Shown: positions 15,610 to 24,489, counted from the stretch's first letter. The stretch: 54,643 bases of DNA from an uncultured Gammaproteobacteria bacterium (GCA_947259885.1 CAMYNW010000024.1:1-54643); one strand, 5' to 3'. The notes: generated from the sequence alone by a model not told the origin. Numbers and translations: made by a program.

Positions 15610-17136
15610 CTAGACGCGTGCTATACTTCCTCCACGGCGGGCGTCGGCGACTCCCACAGCGCCGTCTTCAGGTGACCACAAGACCGCTTGTACACCACCG
15701 AAATACATCGATGGTTCGGTAAACGGTCTCGGTTCCATGTCGTGCATCGCAACCACCGGCAGTCCCGGCTCGAAAGCAATGTTCTTAGGCGTGCCCGCGA
15801 GTTCGACATGCAGTCTCGGGTGATTGACTGCATCCATGAGACTCATGTTTTTGTGTGAAAAATTAGTAAGCACTTGAGCAATCGCGGTCGTGATCCTTGA
15901 TGCGCCCGGTGACCCGATCGCGATCACGGCACCGTCACTGTTTCGCCGTGCAATGGTAGGTGCCATATTAGAGGCCAGGCGTGTTCCCGGAGCAAGGTCG
16001 CTCAATCCCTTGGTATGCAGGTCAAGTTCTCCTAGCGAATTATTCAGCCAGAATCCCGTACCCTCGACCATGGCGCCAGATCCGTAACCGGCTGAAGCGG
16101 TAATCGCACATGCCAACTGATCGGCGTCAACGGCTGAGACATGGCTTGTAGAGGGCGCGGTCAGCAAGGCTGGATCCACACTATCAGCCATCGCGAGCAG
16201 ACGTTCAATTTCTCGTGGTAATTCTTGTTGCGCACCATCAAGGTGGTCAGCTCTGTATCCGAGGACCGCACGCTGCGCCGAGATCATGTGCCGCACGTCA
16301 TCCTCCGCATTGGCTCCTGGTCCTAAGCGGTCGAGATAAAGTAGCATCCCGGCCAGACAGGCACCACCGACAGCAGGCGGTGGATTGGTGGCAACATCCC
16401 ATCCACCGATGTGGGCTCTAATTGGGCTGCGCGGTTTTGCACGGTAAGTTTTCAAATCCTCGACTCCGAGCAGGCCTCCATTCGCCCGCACACCATTCGC
16501 GATATGTTGTCCAAGCTCGCCTCCGTACAGTGCATTCTGATCCAGCGCAATCGCTTTCAAAGTTTCAGCTAAGTGTGGAACTTGAACCAACTCTCCTTCT
16601 CGCAAGGGGCTGCCATCGTCATGGTGCAATATTCGAAAGCTGTCGGGGTGCCACGAGTAAATTGCTTCGTGGGTAAACAGAAGATACTGTGCAGCGCCGC
16701 CTGTAAGTGGAAAACCACGCTCAATCCATGTGATTGCCGGTTGCAGTAACTGTGCCCAGGGCAGGCGACCATACTGTCGAGAGGCAAGCGCGAGTCCAGC
16801 AAATGCGCCCGGCGTTGCTATAGTGCCGTAGCCGATCCTTTGATAGGTTTCGCCACCATAGTCGAAGGTAACCCGATGCGTAGATTGCCCAGGCTGCTTT
16901 TTCACAATGCCGCGCCCTGGCATTTCAGCATAACCATCAATGACTACCGGCTCGCTATCTTTCGGCCACACCGTGATGAATGCGCCGCCTCCGGGCGACA
17001 TGATGCCAATATCGGTGCACATCGAAACAATTGCTGCTGCAATGGCGGCATCCACCGCATTACCACCTTGCTCGGCAATAGCGGCCCCGGCTTCAGCCGT
17101 GATTTTGGTTCCTGCGGCAATGAGAAGGCGGGTCAT
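15610..17136 (-). CDS. Gamma-glutamyltransferase family protein, 508 aa, no signal peptide
   Basis: Ntn-hydrolase that cleaves or transfers gamma-glutamyl groups after self-processing. N-terminal GGNAVDAAIAAA and SPGGGAF are the large-subunit hallmarks. The autoprocessing/nucleophile Thr330 lies in STSHVSAVD, matching the T-[ST]-H-x-S-x-x-D of the family. Downstream LASNMAPTI and GSPGASRITTAIAQ form the small-subunit active site. E. coli Ggt has about 580 residues with a Sec leader; here the chain starts at the barrel (MTRLLIAAGTK), so it is probably cytoplasmic. It may act on gamma-glutamyl amines or peptides rather than periplasmic glutathione. It is divergent from the GCS2-CBS ligase (132-bp gap), which favours gamma-glutamyl chemistry. 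Confidence 0.9.
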   Translation of the reverse strand: MTRLLIAAGTKITAEAGAAIAEQGGNAVDAAIAAAIVSMCTDIGIMSPGGGAFITVWPKDSEPVVIDGYAEMPGRGIVKKQPGQSTHRVTFDYGGETYQRIGYGTIATPGAFAGLALASRQYGRLPWAQLLQPAITWIERGFPLTGGAAQYLLFTHEAIYSWHPDSFRILHHDDGSPLREGELVQVPHLAETLKAIALDQNALYGGELGQHIANGVRANGGLLGVEDLKTYRAKPRSPIRAHIGGWDVATNPPPAVGGACLAGMLLYLDRLGPGANAEDDVRHMISAQRAVLGYRADHLDGAQQELPREIERLLAMADSVDPALLTAPSTSHVSAVDADQLACAITASAGYGSGAMVEGTGFWLNNSLGELDLHTKGLSDLAPGTRLASNMAPTIARRNSDGAVIAIGSPGASRITTAIAQVLTNFSHKNMSLMDAVNHPRLHVELAGTPKNIAFEPGLPVVAMHDMEPRPFTEPSMYFGGVQAVLWSPEDGAVGVADARRGGSIARV

Positions 17137-17268
17137 AGTTCGGAGTGATAATACAAATCCCGGAGATTAGGCCGGTTACGTTAAAAAAATCAGTATGTTA
17201 ATGAATTTAACGTTGCGCGTTGATATCGCTCAAGTTCAAGTTAAACCAGACTGTTATATATTTTTCAC

Positions 17269-19164
17269 ATGGGAGAGCATCAGGTTCACGATACTTCGAA
17301 CGAGCAACGCACACGGGCATTCGTGCGCGCCATGCTTGAAGATATCAGCGCGCTCGAGGTTTTGATTGAACAAGACCTCATCGAGTGCGGTGTATGTCGT
17401 GTTGGTGTCGAGCAGGAAATGTACATTGTGGATAAGCGAGGTAATCCGTCGCCAGTATTCGATCAGGTGCTTAAGCACCTTGGCGACAAACGCTTCACTA
17501 CCGAACTCGCCAAATTCAATCTTGAGGTTAACCTGGCTCCTTTTCCAATAGGTGGAGATTTTCTGCGTACTATGGAGCGGGGTCTTGGCGACGTGTATAC
17601 ACTTGCGAGTCGTGCGGCAAATAAGGCCGATGCGAGCATCGTATTGACAGGGACTCTGCCGACGCTTCGCAATGAGCATGTATCCCTCTCAAACCTGACT
17701 CCGGAACTTCGTTATCAATGTCTCAACGATACCTGCATGGCCGCGCGCAGCGGTAAATTCACTTTGGTTATCGATGGAGTGGATCGATTCGAAGAAAGTT
17801 ACGAAAGCGTTGTGATCGAGGGCGCAAGTACAAGTTTTCAAGTACATCTGCAGGTCGAGCCCGAACGCGCGGGTGCTCTTTACAACCTGGCGCAACTGAT
17901 TACCGCTCCGATTCTTGCAGTAGCCGCAAACTCACCCATACTGATCAACCAAAGACTGTGGCATGAGACACGGGTGGCCTTATTCGAACGCGCCATTGAG
18001 TATCGTTCAAAGCCACAGATGGCACGAAGTTTTCCATCACGTGTGGGTTTTGGGGAAGCATGGGTCCGTGAATCAGTGCTTGAGATTTTTCGCGAGAACG
18101 CAATGCGCTATCACGTCATCATGATTCGCGATCCGATCGAGGATCCGTTTGCAGCCCTTGAGCAGGGACGCATCCCCGAGCTTGGCGCGTTGGCACTGCA
18201 CAACGGGACCGTGTGGCGCTGGAACAGACCCTGTTATGGGATTACTAACGGCAAGCCACACCTCCGGATCGAAAACCGCGCACTCCCAGCCGGGCCTACC
18301 ATTATCGACGAGGTTGCAAATGCTGCGTTGTTCTATGGGATTATGCAGGCCCTTGAGGCGGAGGCCGATAATATTCCTGATCGTATTGCTTTCGAAGATG
18401 CCAGGGACAATTTTCTGGCTGCGGCCAAGTTTGGTCTGGATGCCGATTTCACATGGCTCGATCAGCAACAAATTACCGCACGCGAGCTGCTAAAGCAGAT
18501 ACTCATTCCGGCGGCTTACCGAGGTCTTAAATCACTTAAAGTTCCGGCTGAAGATATCAAGCGATATCTTAGTGTGATCGAAGGCCGGGAAGAGAACAGC
18601 CAGACTGGAGCGACGTGGCTACTCGATAGCTTGGCCAGTGTTTCAGAGTCTGAACGCGCGCAAGCGTGTCGCGACGCTGTTGCCATCATGCTTGAGCGTC
18701 AAAGTCAATCGATACCCGTGCATCGCTGGGAACCGCTTAAACCAAGTGACTGCAACGAGGAACTACAGGCTTTAGAAACATTGAGAGACATTATGACTAC
18801 GGATCTCTTTACCGTACGACCTGAAGATCTGCTTGATCTTGCGACCAGCATGATGGACTGGAAGCACTTCCGGCATGTGCCGGTGGAAAGTTCGGGCGGA
18901 AAGTTGGTTGGATTGCTTTCGACACGCCAACTGCTTCGAATCGGTACTATTGGCCCAAAGAGTCGGGATCAGCCCATAGCTGTTTCTGAAGTCATGCAAT
19001 CAAATCCATTAACTATGTCGCCCAATACACCACTGCATGACGCCTTTGCGCAAATTCTGAGGAATGAGAGTGGCTGTTTGCTGGTGGTATCCGATGACCG
19101 CCTGCTTGGCATCGTCACCGAACGCGATCTACTGGAGGCCGCAGTTGCGCGCCTTTCCGAGTAA
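17269..19164 (+). CDS. GCS2-family gamma-glutamyl ligase fused to a CBS-domain pair, 631 aa
   Basis: Residues about 35-440 match the glutamate-cysteine ligase family 2 fold: GVEQEMYIV (metal-ligand Glu48, Glu50), FNLEVNLAPFP, STSFQVHLQV, NSPIL, and LRIENRALPAGPT near 332-343. Members ligate the gamma-carboxyl of glutamate to an amine or to cysteine. After a helical linker, residues about 505-631 carry two CBS motifs: DIMTTDLFTVRPED...VGLLSTRQLL and EVMQSNPLTMSPNTPLHDA...GIVTERDLL. Such pairs usually bind adenine nucleotides and give allosteric control. The protein is about 250 residues longer than YbdK-type stand-alone enzymes. The start ATG has little ribosome-site signal. It is divergent from the GGT gene; the substrate is unknown. 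Confidence 0.87.
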   Translation: MGEHQVHDTSNEQRTRAFVRAMLEDISALEVLIEQDLIECGVCRVGVEQEMYIVDKRGNPSPVFDQVLKHLGDKRFTTELAKFNLEVNLAPFPIGGDFLRTMERGLGDVYTLASRAANKADASIVLTGTLPTLRNEHVSLSNLTPELRYQCLNDTCMAARSGKFTLVIDGVDRFEESYESVVIEGASTSFQVHLQVEPERAGALYNLAQLITAPILAVAANSPILINQRLWHETRVALFERAIEYRSKPQMARSFPSRVGFGEAWVRESVLEIFRENAMRYHVIMIRDPIEDPFAALEQGRIPELGALALHNGTVWRWNRPCYGITNGKPHLRIENRALPAGPTIIDEVANAALFYGIMQALEAEADNIPDRIAFEDARDNFLAAAKFGLDADFTWLDQQQITARELLKQILIPAAYRGLKSLKVPAEDIKRYLSVIEGREENSQTGATWLLDSLASVSESERAQACRDAVAIMLERQSQSIPVHRWEPLKPSDCNEELQALETLRDIMTTDLFTVRPEDLLDLATSMMDWKHFRHVPVESSGGKLVGLLSTRQLLRIGTIGPKSRDQPIAVSEVMQSNPLTMSPNTPLHDAFAQILRNESGCLLVVSDDRLLGIVTERDLLEAAVARLSE

Positions 19165-19201
19165 CCATGGTTTCATTCAGTCAAAGTCTGCCCGACAAAG
19201 A

Positions 19202-19215
19202 TTGATGCGCATCAA
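19202..19215. promoter_or_regulatory. FNR/Anr-type binding site, exact consensus
   Basis: TTGATGCGCATCAA matches the FNR consensus TTGAT-N4-ATCAA at every fixed position and sits in a 16-bp perfect palindrome (19201-19216). It lies 37 bp after the GCS2-CBS stop and about 76-97 bp upstream of the isoaspartyl-methyltransferase start. This suggests oxygen- or redox-dependent control of that gene and the overlapping SpeE-like gene. Confidence 0.7.
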
Positions 19216-19311
19216 TAGCAGAGTAACCACTCTCAGTAGTATGGACTGCTTTAGATCATCACTTCATCAGCAGAAAGGATTTGAAACCCGTTGTGGTTGT
19301 CTTGCAAGACC

Positions 19312-20070
19312 ATGTGCTACTTTAAATTGAAACAACTAATTTTGCAGTTGAGCGCGGTATGGTTACTGACCATGGCGCTGTGCTTTCCTGTCTCAAGTAT
19401 TGCGGATGAGTCCCTCTACACAAAACAAAGGGCAGAGTTGATCGCCGAGGTTGAACAATATGCGAGGTTGATTCACGAAGATACGGTAGATAGCTTTGAC
19501 CCCGAAGTACTTTCATCCATGGCCAATGTGAAACGCCATGAGTTTGTGCCCGATGGCGAAAAACCGTTTGCCTACGAGAATCGACCACTCCCCATTGGTT
19601 ATGGGCAGACCATCTCGCAACCTTACATCGTGGCGCTAATGACTGATCTGATTCAACCGGATAAGGACGATGTAGTTCTGGAAGTTGGCACAGGCTCGGG
19701 GTATCAGGCCGCTGTCCTGGCTAGGCTGGTTAAACATGTCTACACCATCGAGATCGTCGAGCCACTGGTGCGCCAGGTAGAAACCCGATTTAGGCATCTC
19801 GGTTATGAAAACATTACGACGCGACTTGGCGACGGCTATTACGGTTGGGAGGAACACGCACCATTTGATTCGATTATAGTCACGGCGGCAGCGAGCCATG
19901 TGCCGCCACCACTGGTCAAGCAATTGCGACCAGGAGGACGAATGATCATTCCAGTCGGGGGTCGATTCATGACCCAGCATCTATTGTTGATCGAAAAGAC
20001 CGAGGAAGGCGAAATCAAGAGCCGGCAGATCCTTGCAGTCAGATTCGTACCCCTCACAGGAGAGCGCTAA
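19312..20070 (+). CDS. pcm: Exported protein-L-isoaspartate O-methyltransferase, about 252 aa
   Basis: Transfers methyl from S-adenosylmethionine to isoaspartyl residues so that damaged proteins can be repaired. Hallmarks: PIGYGQTISQPYIVALMTD (substrate region) and the SAM motif VLEVGTGSGYQAAVLA (about residues 122-137), then IVTAAA and LRPGGRMIIPVG. Ordinary Pcm is a cytosolic protein of about 208 residues; this one has a hydrophobic N-terminal leader (LILQLSAVWLLTMALCFPVSSIA), so it is predicted to be exported. ATG at 19312 or TTG at 19291 are both possible. The stop lies just upstream of the GTG of the SpeE-like gene, indicating translational coupling. An exact FNR-type site lies upstream. 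Confidence 0.9.
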   Translation: MCYFKLKQLILQLSAVWLLTMALCFPVSSIADESLYTKQRAELIAEVEQYARLIHEDTVDSFDPEVLSSMANVKRHEFVPDGEKPFAYENRPLPIGYGQTISQPYIVALMTDLIQPDKDDVVLEVGTGSGYQAAVLARLVKHVYTIEIVEPLVRQVETRFRHLGYENITTRLGDGYYGWEEHAPFDSIIVTAAASHVPPPLVKQLRPGGRMIIPVGGRFMTQHLLLIEKTEEGEIKSRQILAVRFVPLTGER

Positions 20071-20074
20071 GCGG

Positions 20075-22504
20075 GTGGCAGGAACGCCGCCGCGCTTTAT
20101 CTTCGCCGCAACTCTGCTTGTCTCTCTGGCTGCGATTGGCTATGAAATCCTTTTGATGCGGCTGCTGTCAATCGTGCAATGGCATCACTTTGCTTACATG
20201 ATCATCAGCCTGGCGCTGCTGGGTTATGGCAGCAGTGGCACCCTAATCGCAATTGGACATAGATGGCTTGAGCATCGATTTGAGATGATCTTTGCGATCA
20301 GTGCGCTCTGCTTTGGCGTGGCAATGGTAGTATGTTTTGTGGCCAGTCAACGGCTGCCGTTCAACGCGCTGGAAGTGATCTGGAACCCACGGCAGCTGAT
20401 CTATCTGAGCGCGATCTACCTTATTTTCTTTATACCGTTTTTATTTGCCGCCACCTGCGTTGGCCTCGCATTGACCTGTCTTAAGGAACACATCAACCAG
20501 GTCTACTTTTTCGATATGTTTGGTGCCGGACTTGGTGCGCTGGCAACTATCGCCGCCTTGTTTTTGTTTTCTCCGCAAAATGTATTGAGGCTGCTTGCGT
20601 TGCTGGCACTGGCAGCGTCAGCACTGGCCGCTTTGTCTGCCAGGTCGTTTAATCGAAAACCATTGCTGTGGCTACAAAGTTTTTGTTTCGTACTGTTGCT
20701 GTTTGGACTGCCGCATAACCTGCTCGAGTTCCATGTTTCCCAGTTTAAAGGCCTTAGCCAGGCGCTCGAGGTGGTGGGTACAAAAGTGCGTGCTCAGTAT
20801 TCCAATCCATTGGGACTGGTCACTGTAGTCGAAAGTCCAACCATTCCTTTTCGCGATGCCCCGGGACTCAGTTTGAACACCCAGTATGAAGTACCTGAAC
20901 AACTGGCGGTATTCACTGATAGCAATAGCATGAGCGTTATTACGCGCTACGACGGAAATCTTGAAGCGCTTGCTTTCTCAGAGGATATGACCGCGGCGTT
21001 GCCGTATTATCTCCTCGATGCGCCAAAGGTGCTCATACTGGGCGCCGGGGGCGGTGCGGATGTGCTCTCCGCTCTCTATCACGGCGGGCGGGAGATTCAT
21101 GCAGTTGAGCTCAATCCGCTCATGATCAAACTGGTTCGCGAGGAATACGCAGAATATGCCGGGCACCTCTACGATGATGAACGAGTAAGGATTCACCTTG
21201 GTGAGGCGCGTGGCTACGTGGCCAGACAAAACAACAGGTACGACTTGATTCAGGTAGCGCTGCTGGACTCTTTTTCCTCTTCCGGGTCTGGTGTTCAGAC
21301 ATTAAACGAAAGTTATCTTTATACCATCGAAGCGTTTCAGGAATATCTGCGGCACCTCGCGCCAGGCGGTATGCTCTCGATCACACGATGGTTGCGTCTG
21401 CCACCTCGTGACAGCCTAAAGCTGTTCGCCACCGCCTCGGAAGCTTTAATCAGATCGGGGTTAGGAACGCCAGAGAATAAGCTTGCAATGATTCGGAGCT
21501 GGAATACCAGCACTCTGCTGGTTAAAACTGAAGCGTTTACAGAAAGCGAAATAGATTCGATTCGGGAGTTTTCACGGGCGAGGTCATTCGACACTGCGTA
21601 CTACCCCGCAATGCCCGCCGACGAGGCCAATCAATCTAACATTTTGCCGCAGCCTTACCTCTATACCGGCACACAAGCCCTGTTGAGCGATCGCGCCGAA
21701 GACTTTATCAGTCGTTACAAATTCGACATCAGACCCGCGAGCGATGATCGGCCTTACTTTTTTCACTTCTTCAAATGGGATTCGCTGCCAGAAATGTTGT
21801 CTCTGCGTAAACACGGCGGAGCGGGGATGATTGAATGGGCGTATCTAATACTGGTCGCGACCTTGATACAGGCTGTTGCTGCCGGTACCGTGTTGATATT
21901 AGTGCCATTATTTCTGGTAAAAAGAAACTGGCCAAGCAAAACAGGTCAGGGGATGGGCGCTTACTTCTTCGTTCTCGGTATCGCCTTTATGTTTGTGGAG
22001 ATGGCGTTTATTCAAAAGCTGATTCTGTTCTTGAGTCATCCGCTTTACTCGGTTGCAGTGGTTCTTTGCGGATTCTTAGTCTTTGCTGGCCTGGGCAGTC
22101 GCGCCTCGAAGGGTCTGGCTGTAAAGCTCAACCAAAGAGGGGTTCCTGCAGTTGCCTTTATTGTTATTGTCATCGTGGCAACGGCGCTGGTCTATCTGAT
22201 GTTGTTACCGGAACTGTTCTCTCATCTTGCCGGTCTGTCCGATCCCATTAAAATTTCTATATCGCTTCTAGTGATTGCGCCACTGGCATTCTTTATGGGC
22301 ATGCCATTCCCCATCGGGCTTGCAAGACTTGCTGCTGAAGCGGGCGATTTTATACCCTGGGCGTGGGGTCTGAACGGATTTGCGTCGGTTGTGAGTGCAT
22401 CGCTGGCGACATTGCTTGCGATTGAGTTTGGTTTTTCTGCAGTGCTGTTTATAGCGCTGGGTCTTTATCTTCTGGCAGCAGTATTAGTCAGAAATCGCAT
22501 TTGA
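20075..22504 (+). CDS. Membrane-bound spermidine-synthase-like protein, 809 aa
   Basis: The N-terminal part has about seven hydrophobic helices. A central aminopropyltransferase/methyltransferase-fold domain follows, with VLILGAGGGADVLSALYH, HAVELNPLMIKLV and an Asp-containing LLDSFSSSGSG loop. A second membrane region from about residue 585 to the end has another seven or so helices. This is the large polytopic SpeE-like architecture; substrate and reaction are not established, and soluble SpeE has only the central domain. GTG at 20075 has AGGAG (20058-20062) upstream; an in-frame TTG at 20033 would overlap the pcm gene. It forms a two-gene unit with the exported isoaspartyl methyltransferase, suggesting a shared envelope role. 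Confidence 0.85.
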   Translation: MAGTPPRFIFAATLLVSLAAIGYEILLMRLLSIVQWHHFAYMIISLALLGYGSSGTLIAIGHRWLEHRFEMIFAISALCFGVAMVVCFVASQRLPFNALEVIWNPRQLIYLSAIYLIFFIPFLFAATCVGLALTCLKEHINQVYFFDMFGAGLGALATIAALFLFSPQNVLRLLALLALAASALAALSARSFNRKPLLWLQSFCFVLLLFGLPHNLLEFHVSQFKGLSQALEVVGTKVRAQYSNPLGLVTVVESPTIPFRDAPGLSLNTQYEVPEQLAVFTDSNSMSVITRYDGNLEALAFSEDMTAALPYYLLDAPKVLILGAGGGADVLSALYHGGREIHAVELNPLMIKLVREEYAEYAGHLYDDERVRIHLGEARGYVARQNNRYDLIQVALLDSFSSSGSGVQTLNESYLYTIEAFQEYLRHLAPGGMLSITRWLRLPPRDSLKLFATASEALIRSGLGTPENKLAMIRSWNTSTLLVKTEAFTESEIDSIREFSRARSFDTAYYPAMPADEANQSNILPQPYLYTGTQALLSDRAEDFISRYKFDIRPASDDRPYFFHFFKWDSLPEMLSLRKHGGAGMIEWAYLILVATLIQAVAAGTVLILVPLFLVKRNWPSKTGQGMGAYFFVLGIAFMFVEMAFIQKLILFLSHPLYSVAVVLCGFLVFAGLGSRASKGLAVKLNQRGVPAVAFIVIVIVATALVYLMLLPELFSHLAGLSDPIKISISLLVIAPLAFFMGMPFPIGLARLAAEAGDFIPWAWGLNGFASVVSASLATLLAIEFGFSAVLFIALGLYLLAAVLVRNRI

Positions 22505-22586
22505 AATCCTGGAATACAATAATGATTGGGTTGTTTCGTTGGCGTCGGATGATGGCTCAATCAGTATAGACGATTTGATTTTGTAT

Positions 22587-23132
22587 TTACCGAAGATCGC
22601 CAATGGCGGCAGTGAATCCTAGAAATGAAACAGGCAGTGTCAGCGGTTCTCCAGGGGCGGAAATGGTCTCAATCTTTATCGTGCCGGATCGCCCTTTTTT
22701 CATGCTGAGTACCTCATCGTCAGTAAACGCTGCCCGCGCATAACATCCGCGTTTGTCGCACCATGAAAAAGGGTAGTCTCCGTTTGTGCCATCGTCGAGA
22801 TTCAGCACGAGTTTTGAGGTAAGTAACGTGCCAAGAGGTGTGAGAATGGTTGCCGCTGCTGAAATACCTTCAGGTTCGGAAACCTTTAATAGGGTGATTT
22901 CGCCAATAGGGAGGTCGTCTTTATTTTTTATTAGCTGATAAATATGACAGGGGTCCTCATCGCCATCCGTCTTGACGCAAATCCGTTGCCAGTCTCGATA
23001 GGTTTCCACCAGATAGTGCTGTCCCACTGGAACCTCCGATCGATCAGTCGATTGATCCTGGGCGAGCACGGTCAGGCAGGGTATCAGGAGCAACGCCACC
23101 ATTGAAACGCGCAGAGACATTATAGTTTTCAT
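22587..23132 (-). CDS. Invasion-associated locus B (IalB) family exported protein, 181 aa
   Basis: Signal peptide MKTIMSLRVSMVALLLIPCL...LAQ, mature part starting around residue 26. The conserved IalB pattern is present: YRDWQRIC...DEDPCHIYQ near the N-terminus, a central beta-rich LTPLGTLLTSKLVLNLDDG, and WCDKRGCYAR, whose cysteines probably form disulfides. The molecular function of the family is not known outside Bartonella. It is divergent from the thioesterase across a region carrying a nested inverted repeat. Confidence 0.85.
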   Translation of the reverse strand: MKTIMSLRVSMVALLLIPCLTVLAQDQSTDRSEVPVGQHYLVETYRDWQRICVKTDGDEDPCHIYQLIKNKDDLPIGEITLLKVSEPEGISAAATILTPLGTLLTSKLVLNLDDGTNGDYPFSWCDKRGCYARAAFTDDEVLSMKKGRSGTIKIETISAPGEPLTLPVSFLGFTAAIGDLR

Positions 23133-23143
23133 ATGAATTTTGA

Positions 23144-23238
23144 GATTCTGACGGCTTGAATTGTCGTGACAGTTTACTTAATTTCTGATGGTTATATTCT
23201 ACGGTTAAAAATAGGTAAACTGTCCTAATGTCAGAATC
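23144..23238. repeat. Nested double inverted repeat in a divergent intergenic region
   Basis: Outer arms GATTCTGAC (23144-23152) and GTCAGAATC (23230-23238) and inner arms GACAGTTTAC (23168-23177) and GTAAACTGTC (23215-23224) are all perfect. The structure spans 95 bp between the divergent IalB and thioesterase genes. It could be a miniature mobile element or a pair of operators. The left inner arm resembles both arms of the repeat at 46962-47013. Confidence 0.6.
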
Positions 23239-23317
23239 ATTTCCAAATCAGTTGCGGGCGTCATTGTTTCAGCCGGAATACTGATCTTTTTTGCGTCAGA
23301 ATATATAGAGAAATTAC

Positions 23318-23752
23318 ATGTCTAAACAAAAAGAAATACTCCGCGGTGTGGTGCATCCCTGGTATTGCGATGCATTCGGTCATATGAATGTTCGCTGGTA
23401 CAGCCATTTTTTCGATGACGCCGCGTTCCATCTTTGGCCAATGTATTGTGGCAGCCATCAAAAAATGGAGCGCGAGTTTGGAGTGCATACCGTGACCGCT
23501 TCGGCCAACATTCAGTTCATCAAAGAGCTTGTTGCTGGGGACTTAGTTATCGTCGACAGCATGTTGAAACGCGTGGGTAGTAAAAGTTGTGCATTCATGG
23601 AGCGAATGCTGCATGTTGACACCATGGAGGTGCATGCCACATACGAAACTGTTGAGGTGTTCTTCGATCCCAAAACCCGAAAGTCTGCAACCATACCGCA
23701 ACCGATAAGAGAGACTCTCGAGCCACAGATAGTCGATCCAGAGGAGAGCTGA
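23318..23752 (+). CDS. Hotdog-fold acyl-CoA thioesterase, 144 aa
   Basis: Hydrolyses an acyl-CoA thioester. The signature HPWYCDAFGHMNVRWYSHFFDDA contains the Asp-x-x-x-His-Met-Asn motif of the 4-hydroxybenzoyl-CoA-thioesterase/YbgC-like group, with Asp near residue 18 as likely nucleophile or base. The rest (VTASANIQFIKEL..GDLVIV, YETVEVFFD) follows the single-hotdog pattern. Betainyl-CoA thioesterases in carnitine degradation belong to the same broad family, which may matter given the CaiD-like gene far upstream, but no direct link is visible here. It ends in a convergent arrangement with the DUF4156 lipoprotein. Confidence 0.85.
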   Translation: MSKQKEILRGVVHPWYCDAFGHMNVRWYSHFFDDAAFHLWPMYCGSHQKMEREFGVHTVTASANIQFIKELVAGDLVIVDSMLKRVGSKSCAFMERMLHVDTMEVHATYETVEVFFDPKTRKSATIPQPIRETLEPQIVDPEES

Positions 23753-23848
23753 AAATCTGAGTGAGCTAGATTTCGTATCCTCATGCAAATTGATCTGTTT
23801 TAAGGGCCAGGAGGCGACCGTCCGTTTCTGACCTCCTCGGTCTGTCCA

Positions 23849-23875
23849 GTTTAAGTTAGATTCCTAACTTTAAAC
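23849..23875. terminator. Hairpin between convergent genes
   Basis: GTTTAAGTTAG (23849-23859) pairs with CTAACTTTAAAC (23864-23875) with a one-base bulge and a 4-base loop. It sits between the convergent thioesterase and lipoprotein genes, a natural position for a bidirectional terminator. The sequence CCAGTTTAAGTTA at its left edge recurs at 38405-38417. Confidence 0.45.
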
Positions 23876-23921
23876 GTGGATCCGGTTTAGGGAAGCAGGT
23901 CAGTTTTCCGGAACGACAAGT

Positions 23922-24254
23922 TCAAGATTGGCAGCGATAACCAATAAAAGTCTGTCTTCCATCCTGTACTAGCGTGGCCACCACAAGCGTGTCTGCGCCC
24001 ATTTCAGCGGCTTCAATCTTTGCCAATGTCTCCAGTTCTGATTTTACTTTCGCCGCTTTCCTGCTGACGCCCGCTACTTTTGCTTTGGTGTAAGACGAAA
24101 TCTCTCCAAGCTTTTTACAATCAGCGACTCGGTCCGCTGGTACAATGATAATTTGGTCAGCGTCTGGTGAGGGTTTAACCCAGGTACAACCTCCGACAAT
24201 GACGCTAAAAAACGCCACCAGGCTAATAATGTGAATTCGCATAAAAGTCCTCAT
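23922..24254 (-). CDS. DUF4156-type lipoprotein, 110 aa
   Basis: Short lipoprotein signal ending in the lipobox VGGC at about residue 23. The mature sequence is TWVKPSPDADQIIIVPADRVADCKKLGEISSY, then ETLAKIEAAEMGADTLVV and GYRC near the end, as in DUF4156 proteins related to RcsF-like or YjfI-like small envelope lipoproteins. Role unknown. The start could also be the second Met at 24242 (MRIHIISL). Convergent with the thioesterase. Confidence 0.78.
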   Translation of the reverse strand: MRTFMRIHIISLVAFFSVIVGGCTWVKPSPDADQIIIVPADRVADCKKLGEISSYTKAKVAGVSRKAAKVKSELETLAKIEAAEMGADTLVVATLVQDGRQTFIGYRCQS

Positions 24255-24489
24255 ATTTAAAACTCTAGTTGCTTTCTGTTTGATTCCGATTGGAAGTCTG
24301 AGGTGTGGGCAAGGAAAACACCCAGTTATATTTGATTGTCGACTAACTATAACTCGAAAAATAATGGATTACACAAATACGGTAGACTTTGTCATTATAT
24401 CAGCACAGAAATGAGTATGAATCCATTGGTCGGATTAGTTGGTTCTTCAACCAACACATAATATCTAGAATAGGGCTGAAATCGAATAA

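Noticed and set aside
19201..19216. Palindrome as terminator of the GCS2-CBS gene
   Set aside because: There is no loop and no T-run, and it matches the FNR consensus exactly, so an operator is the better reading.
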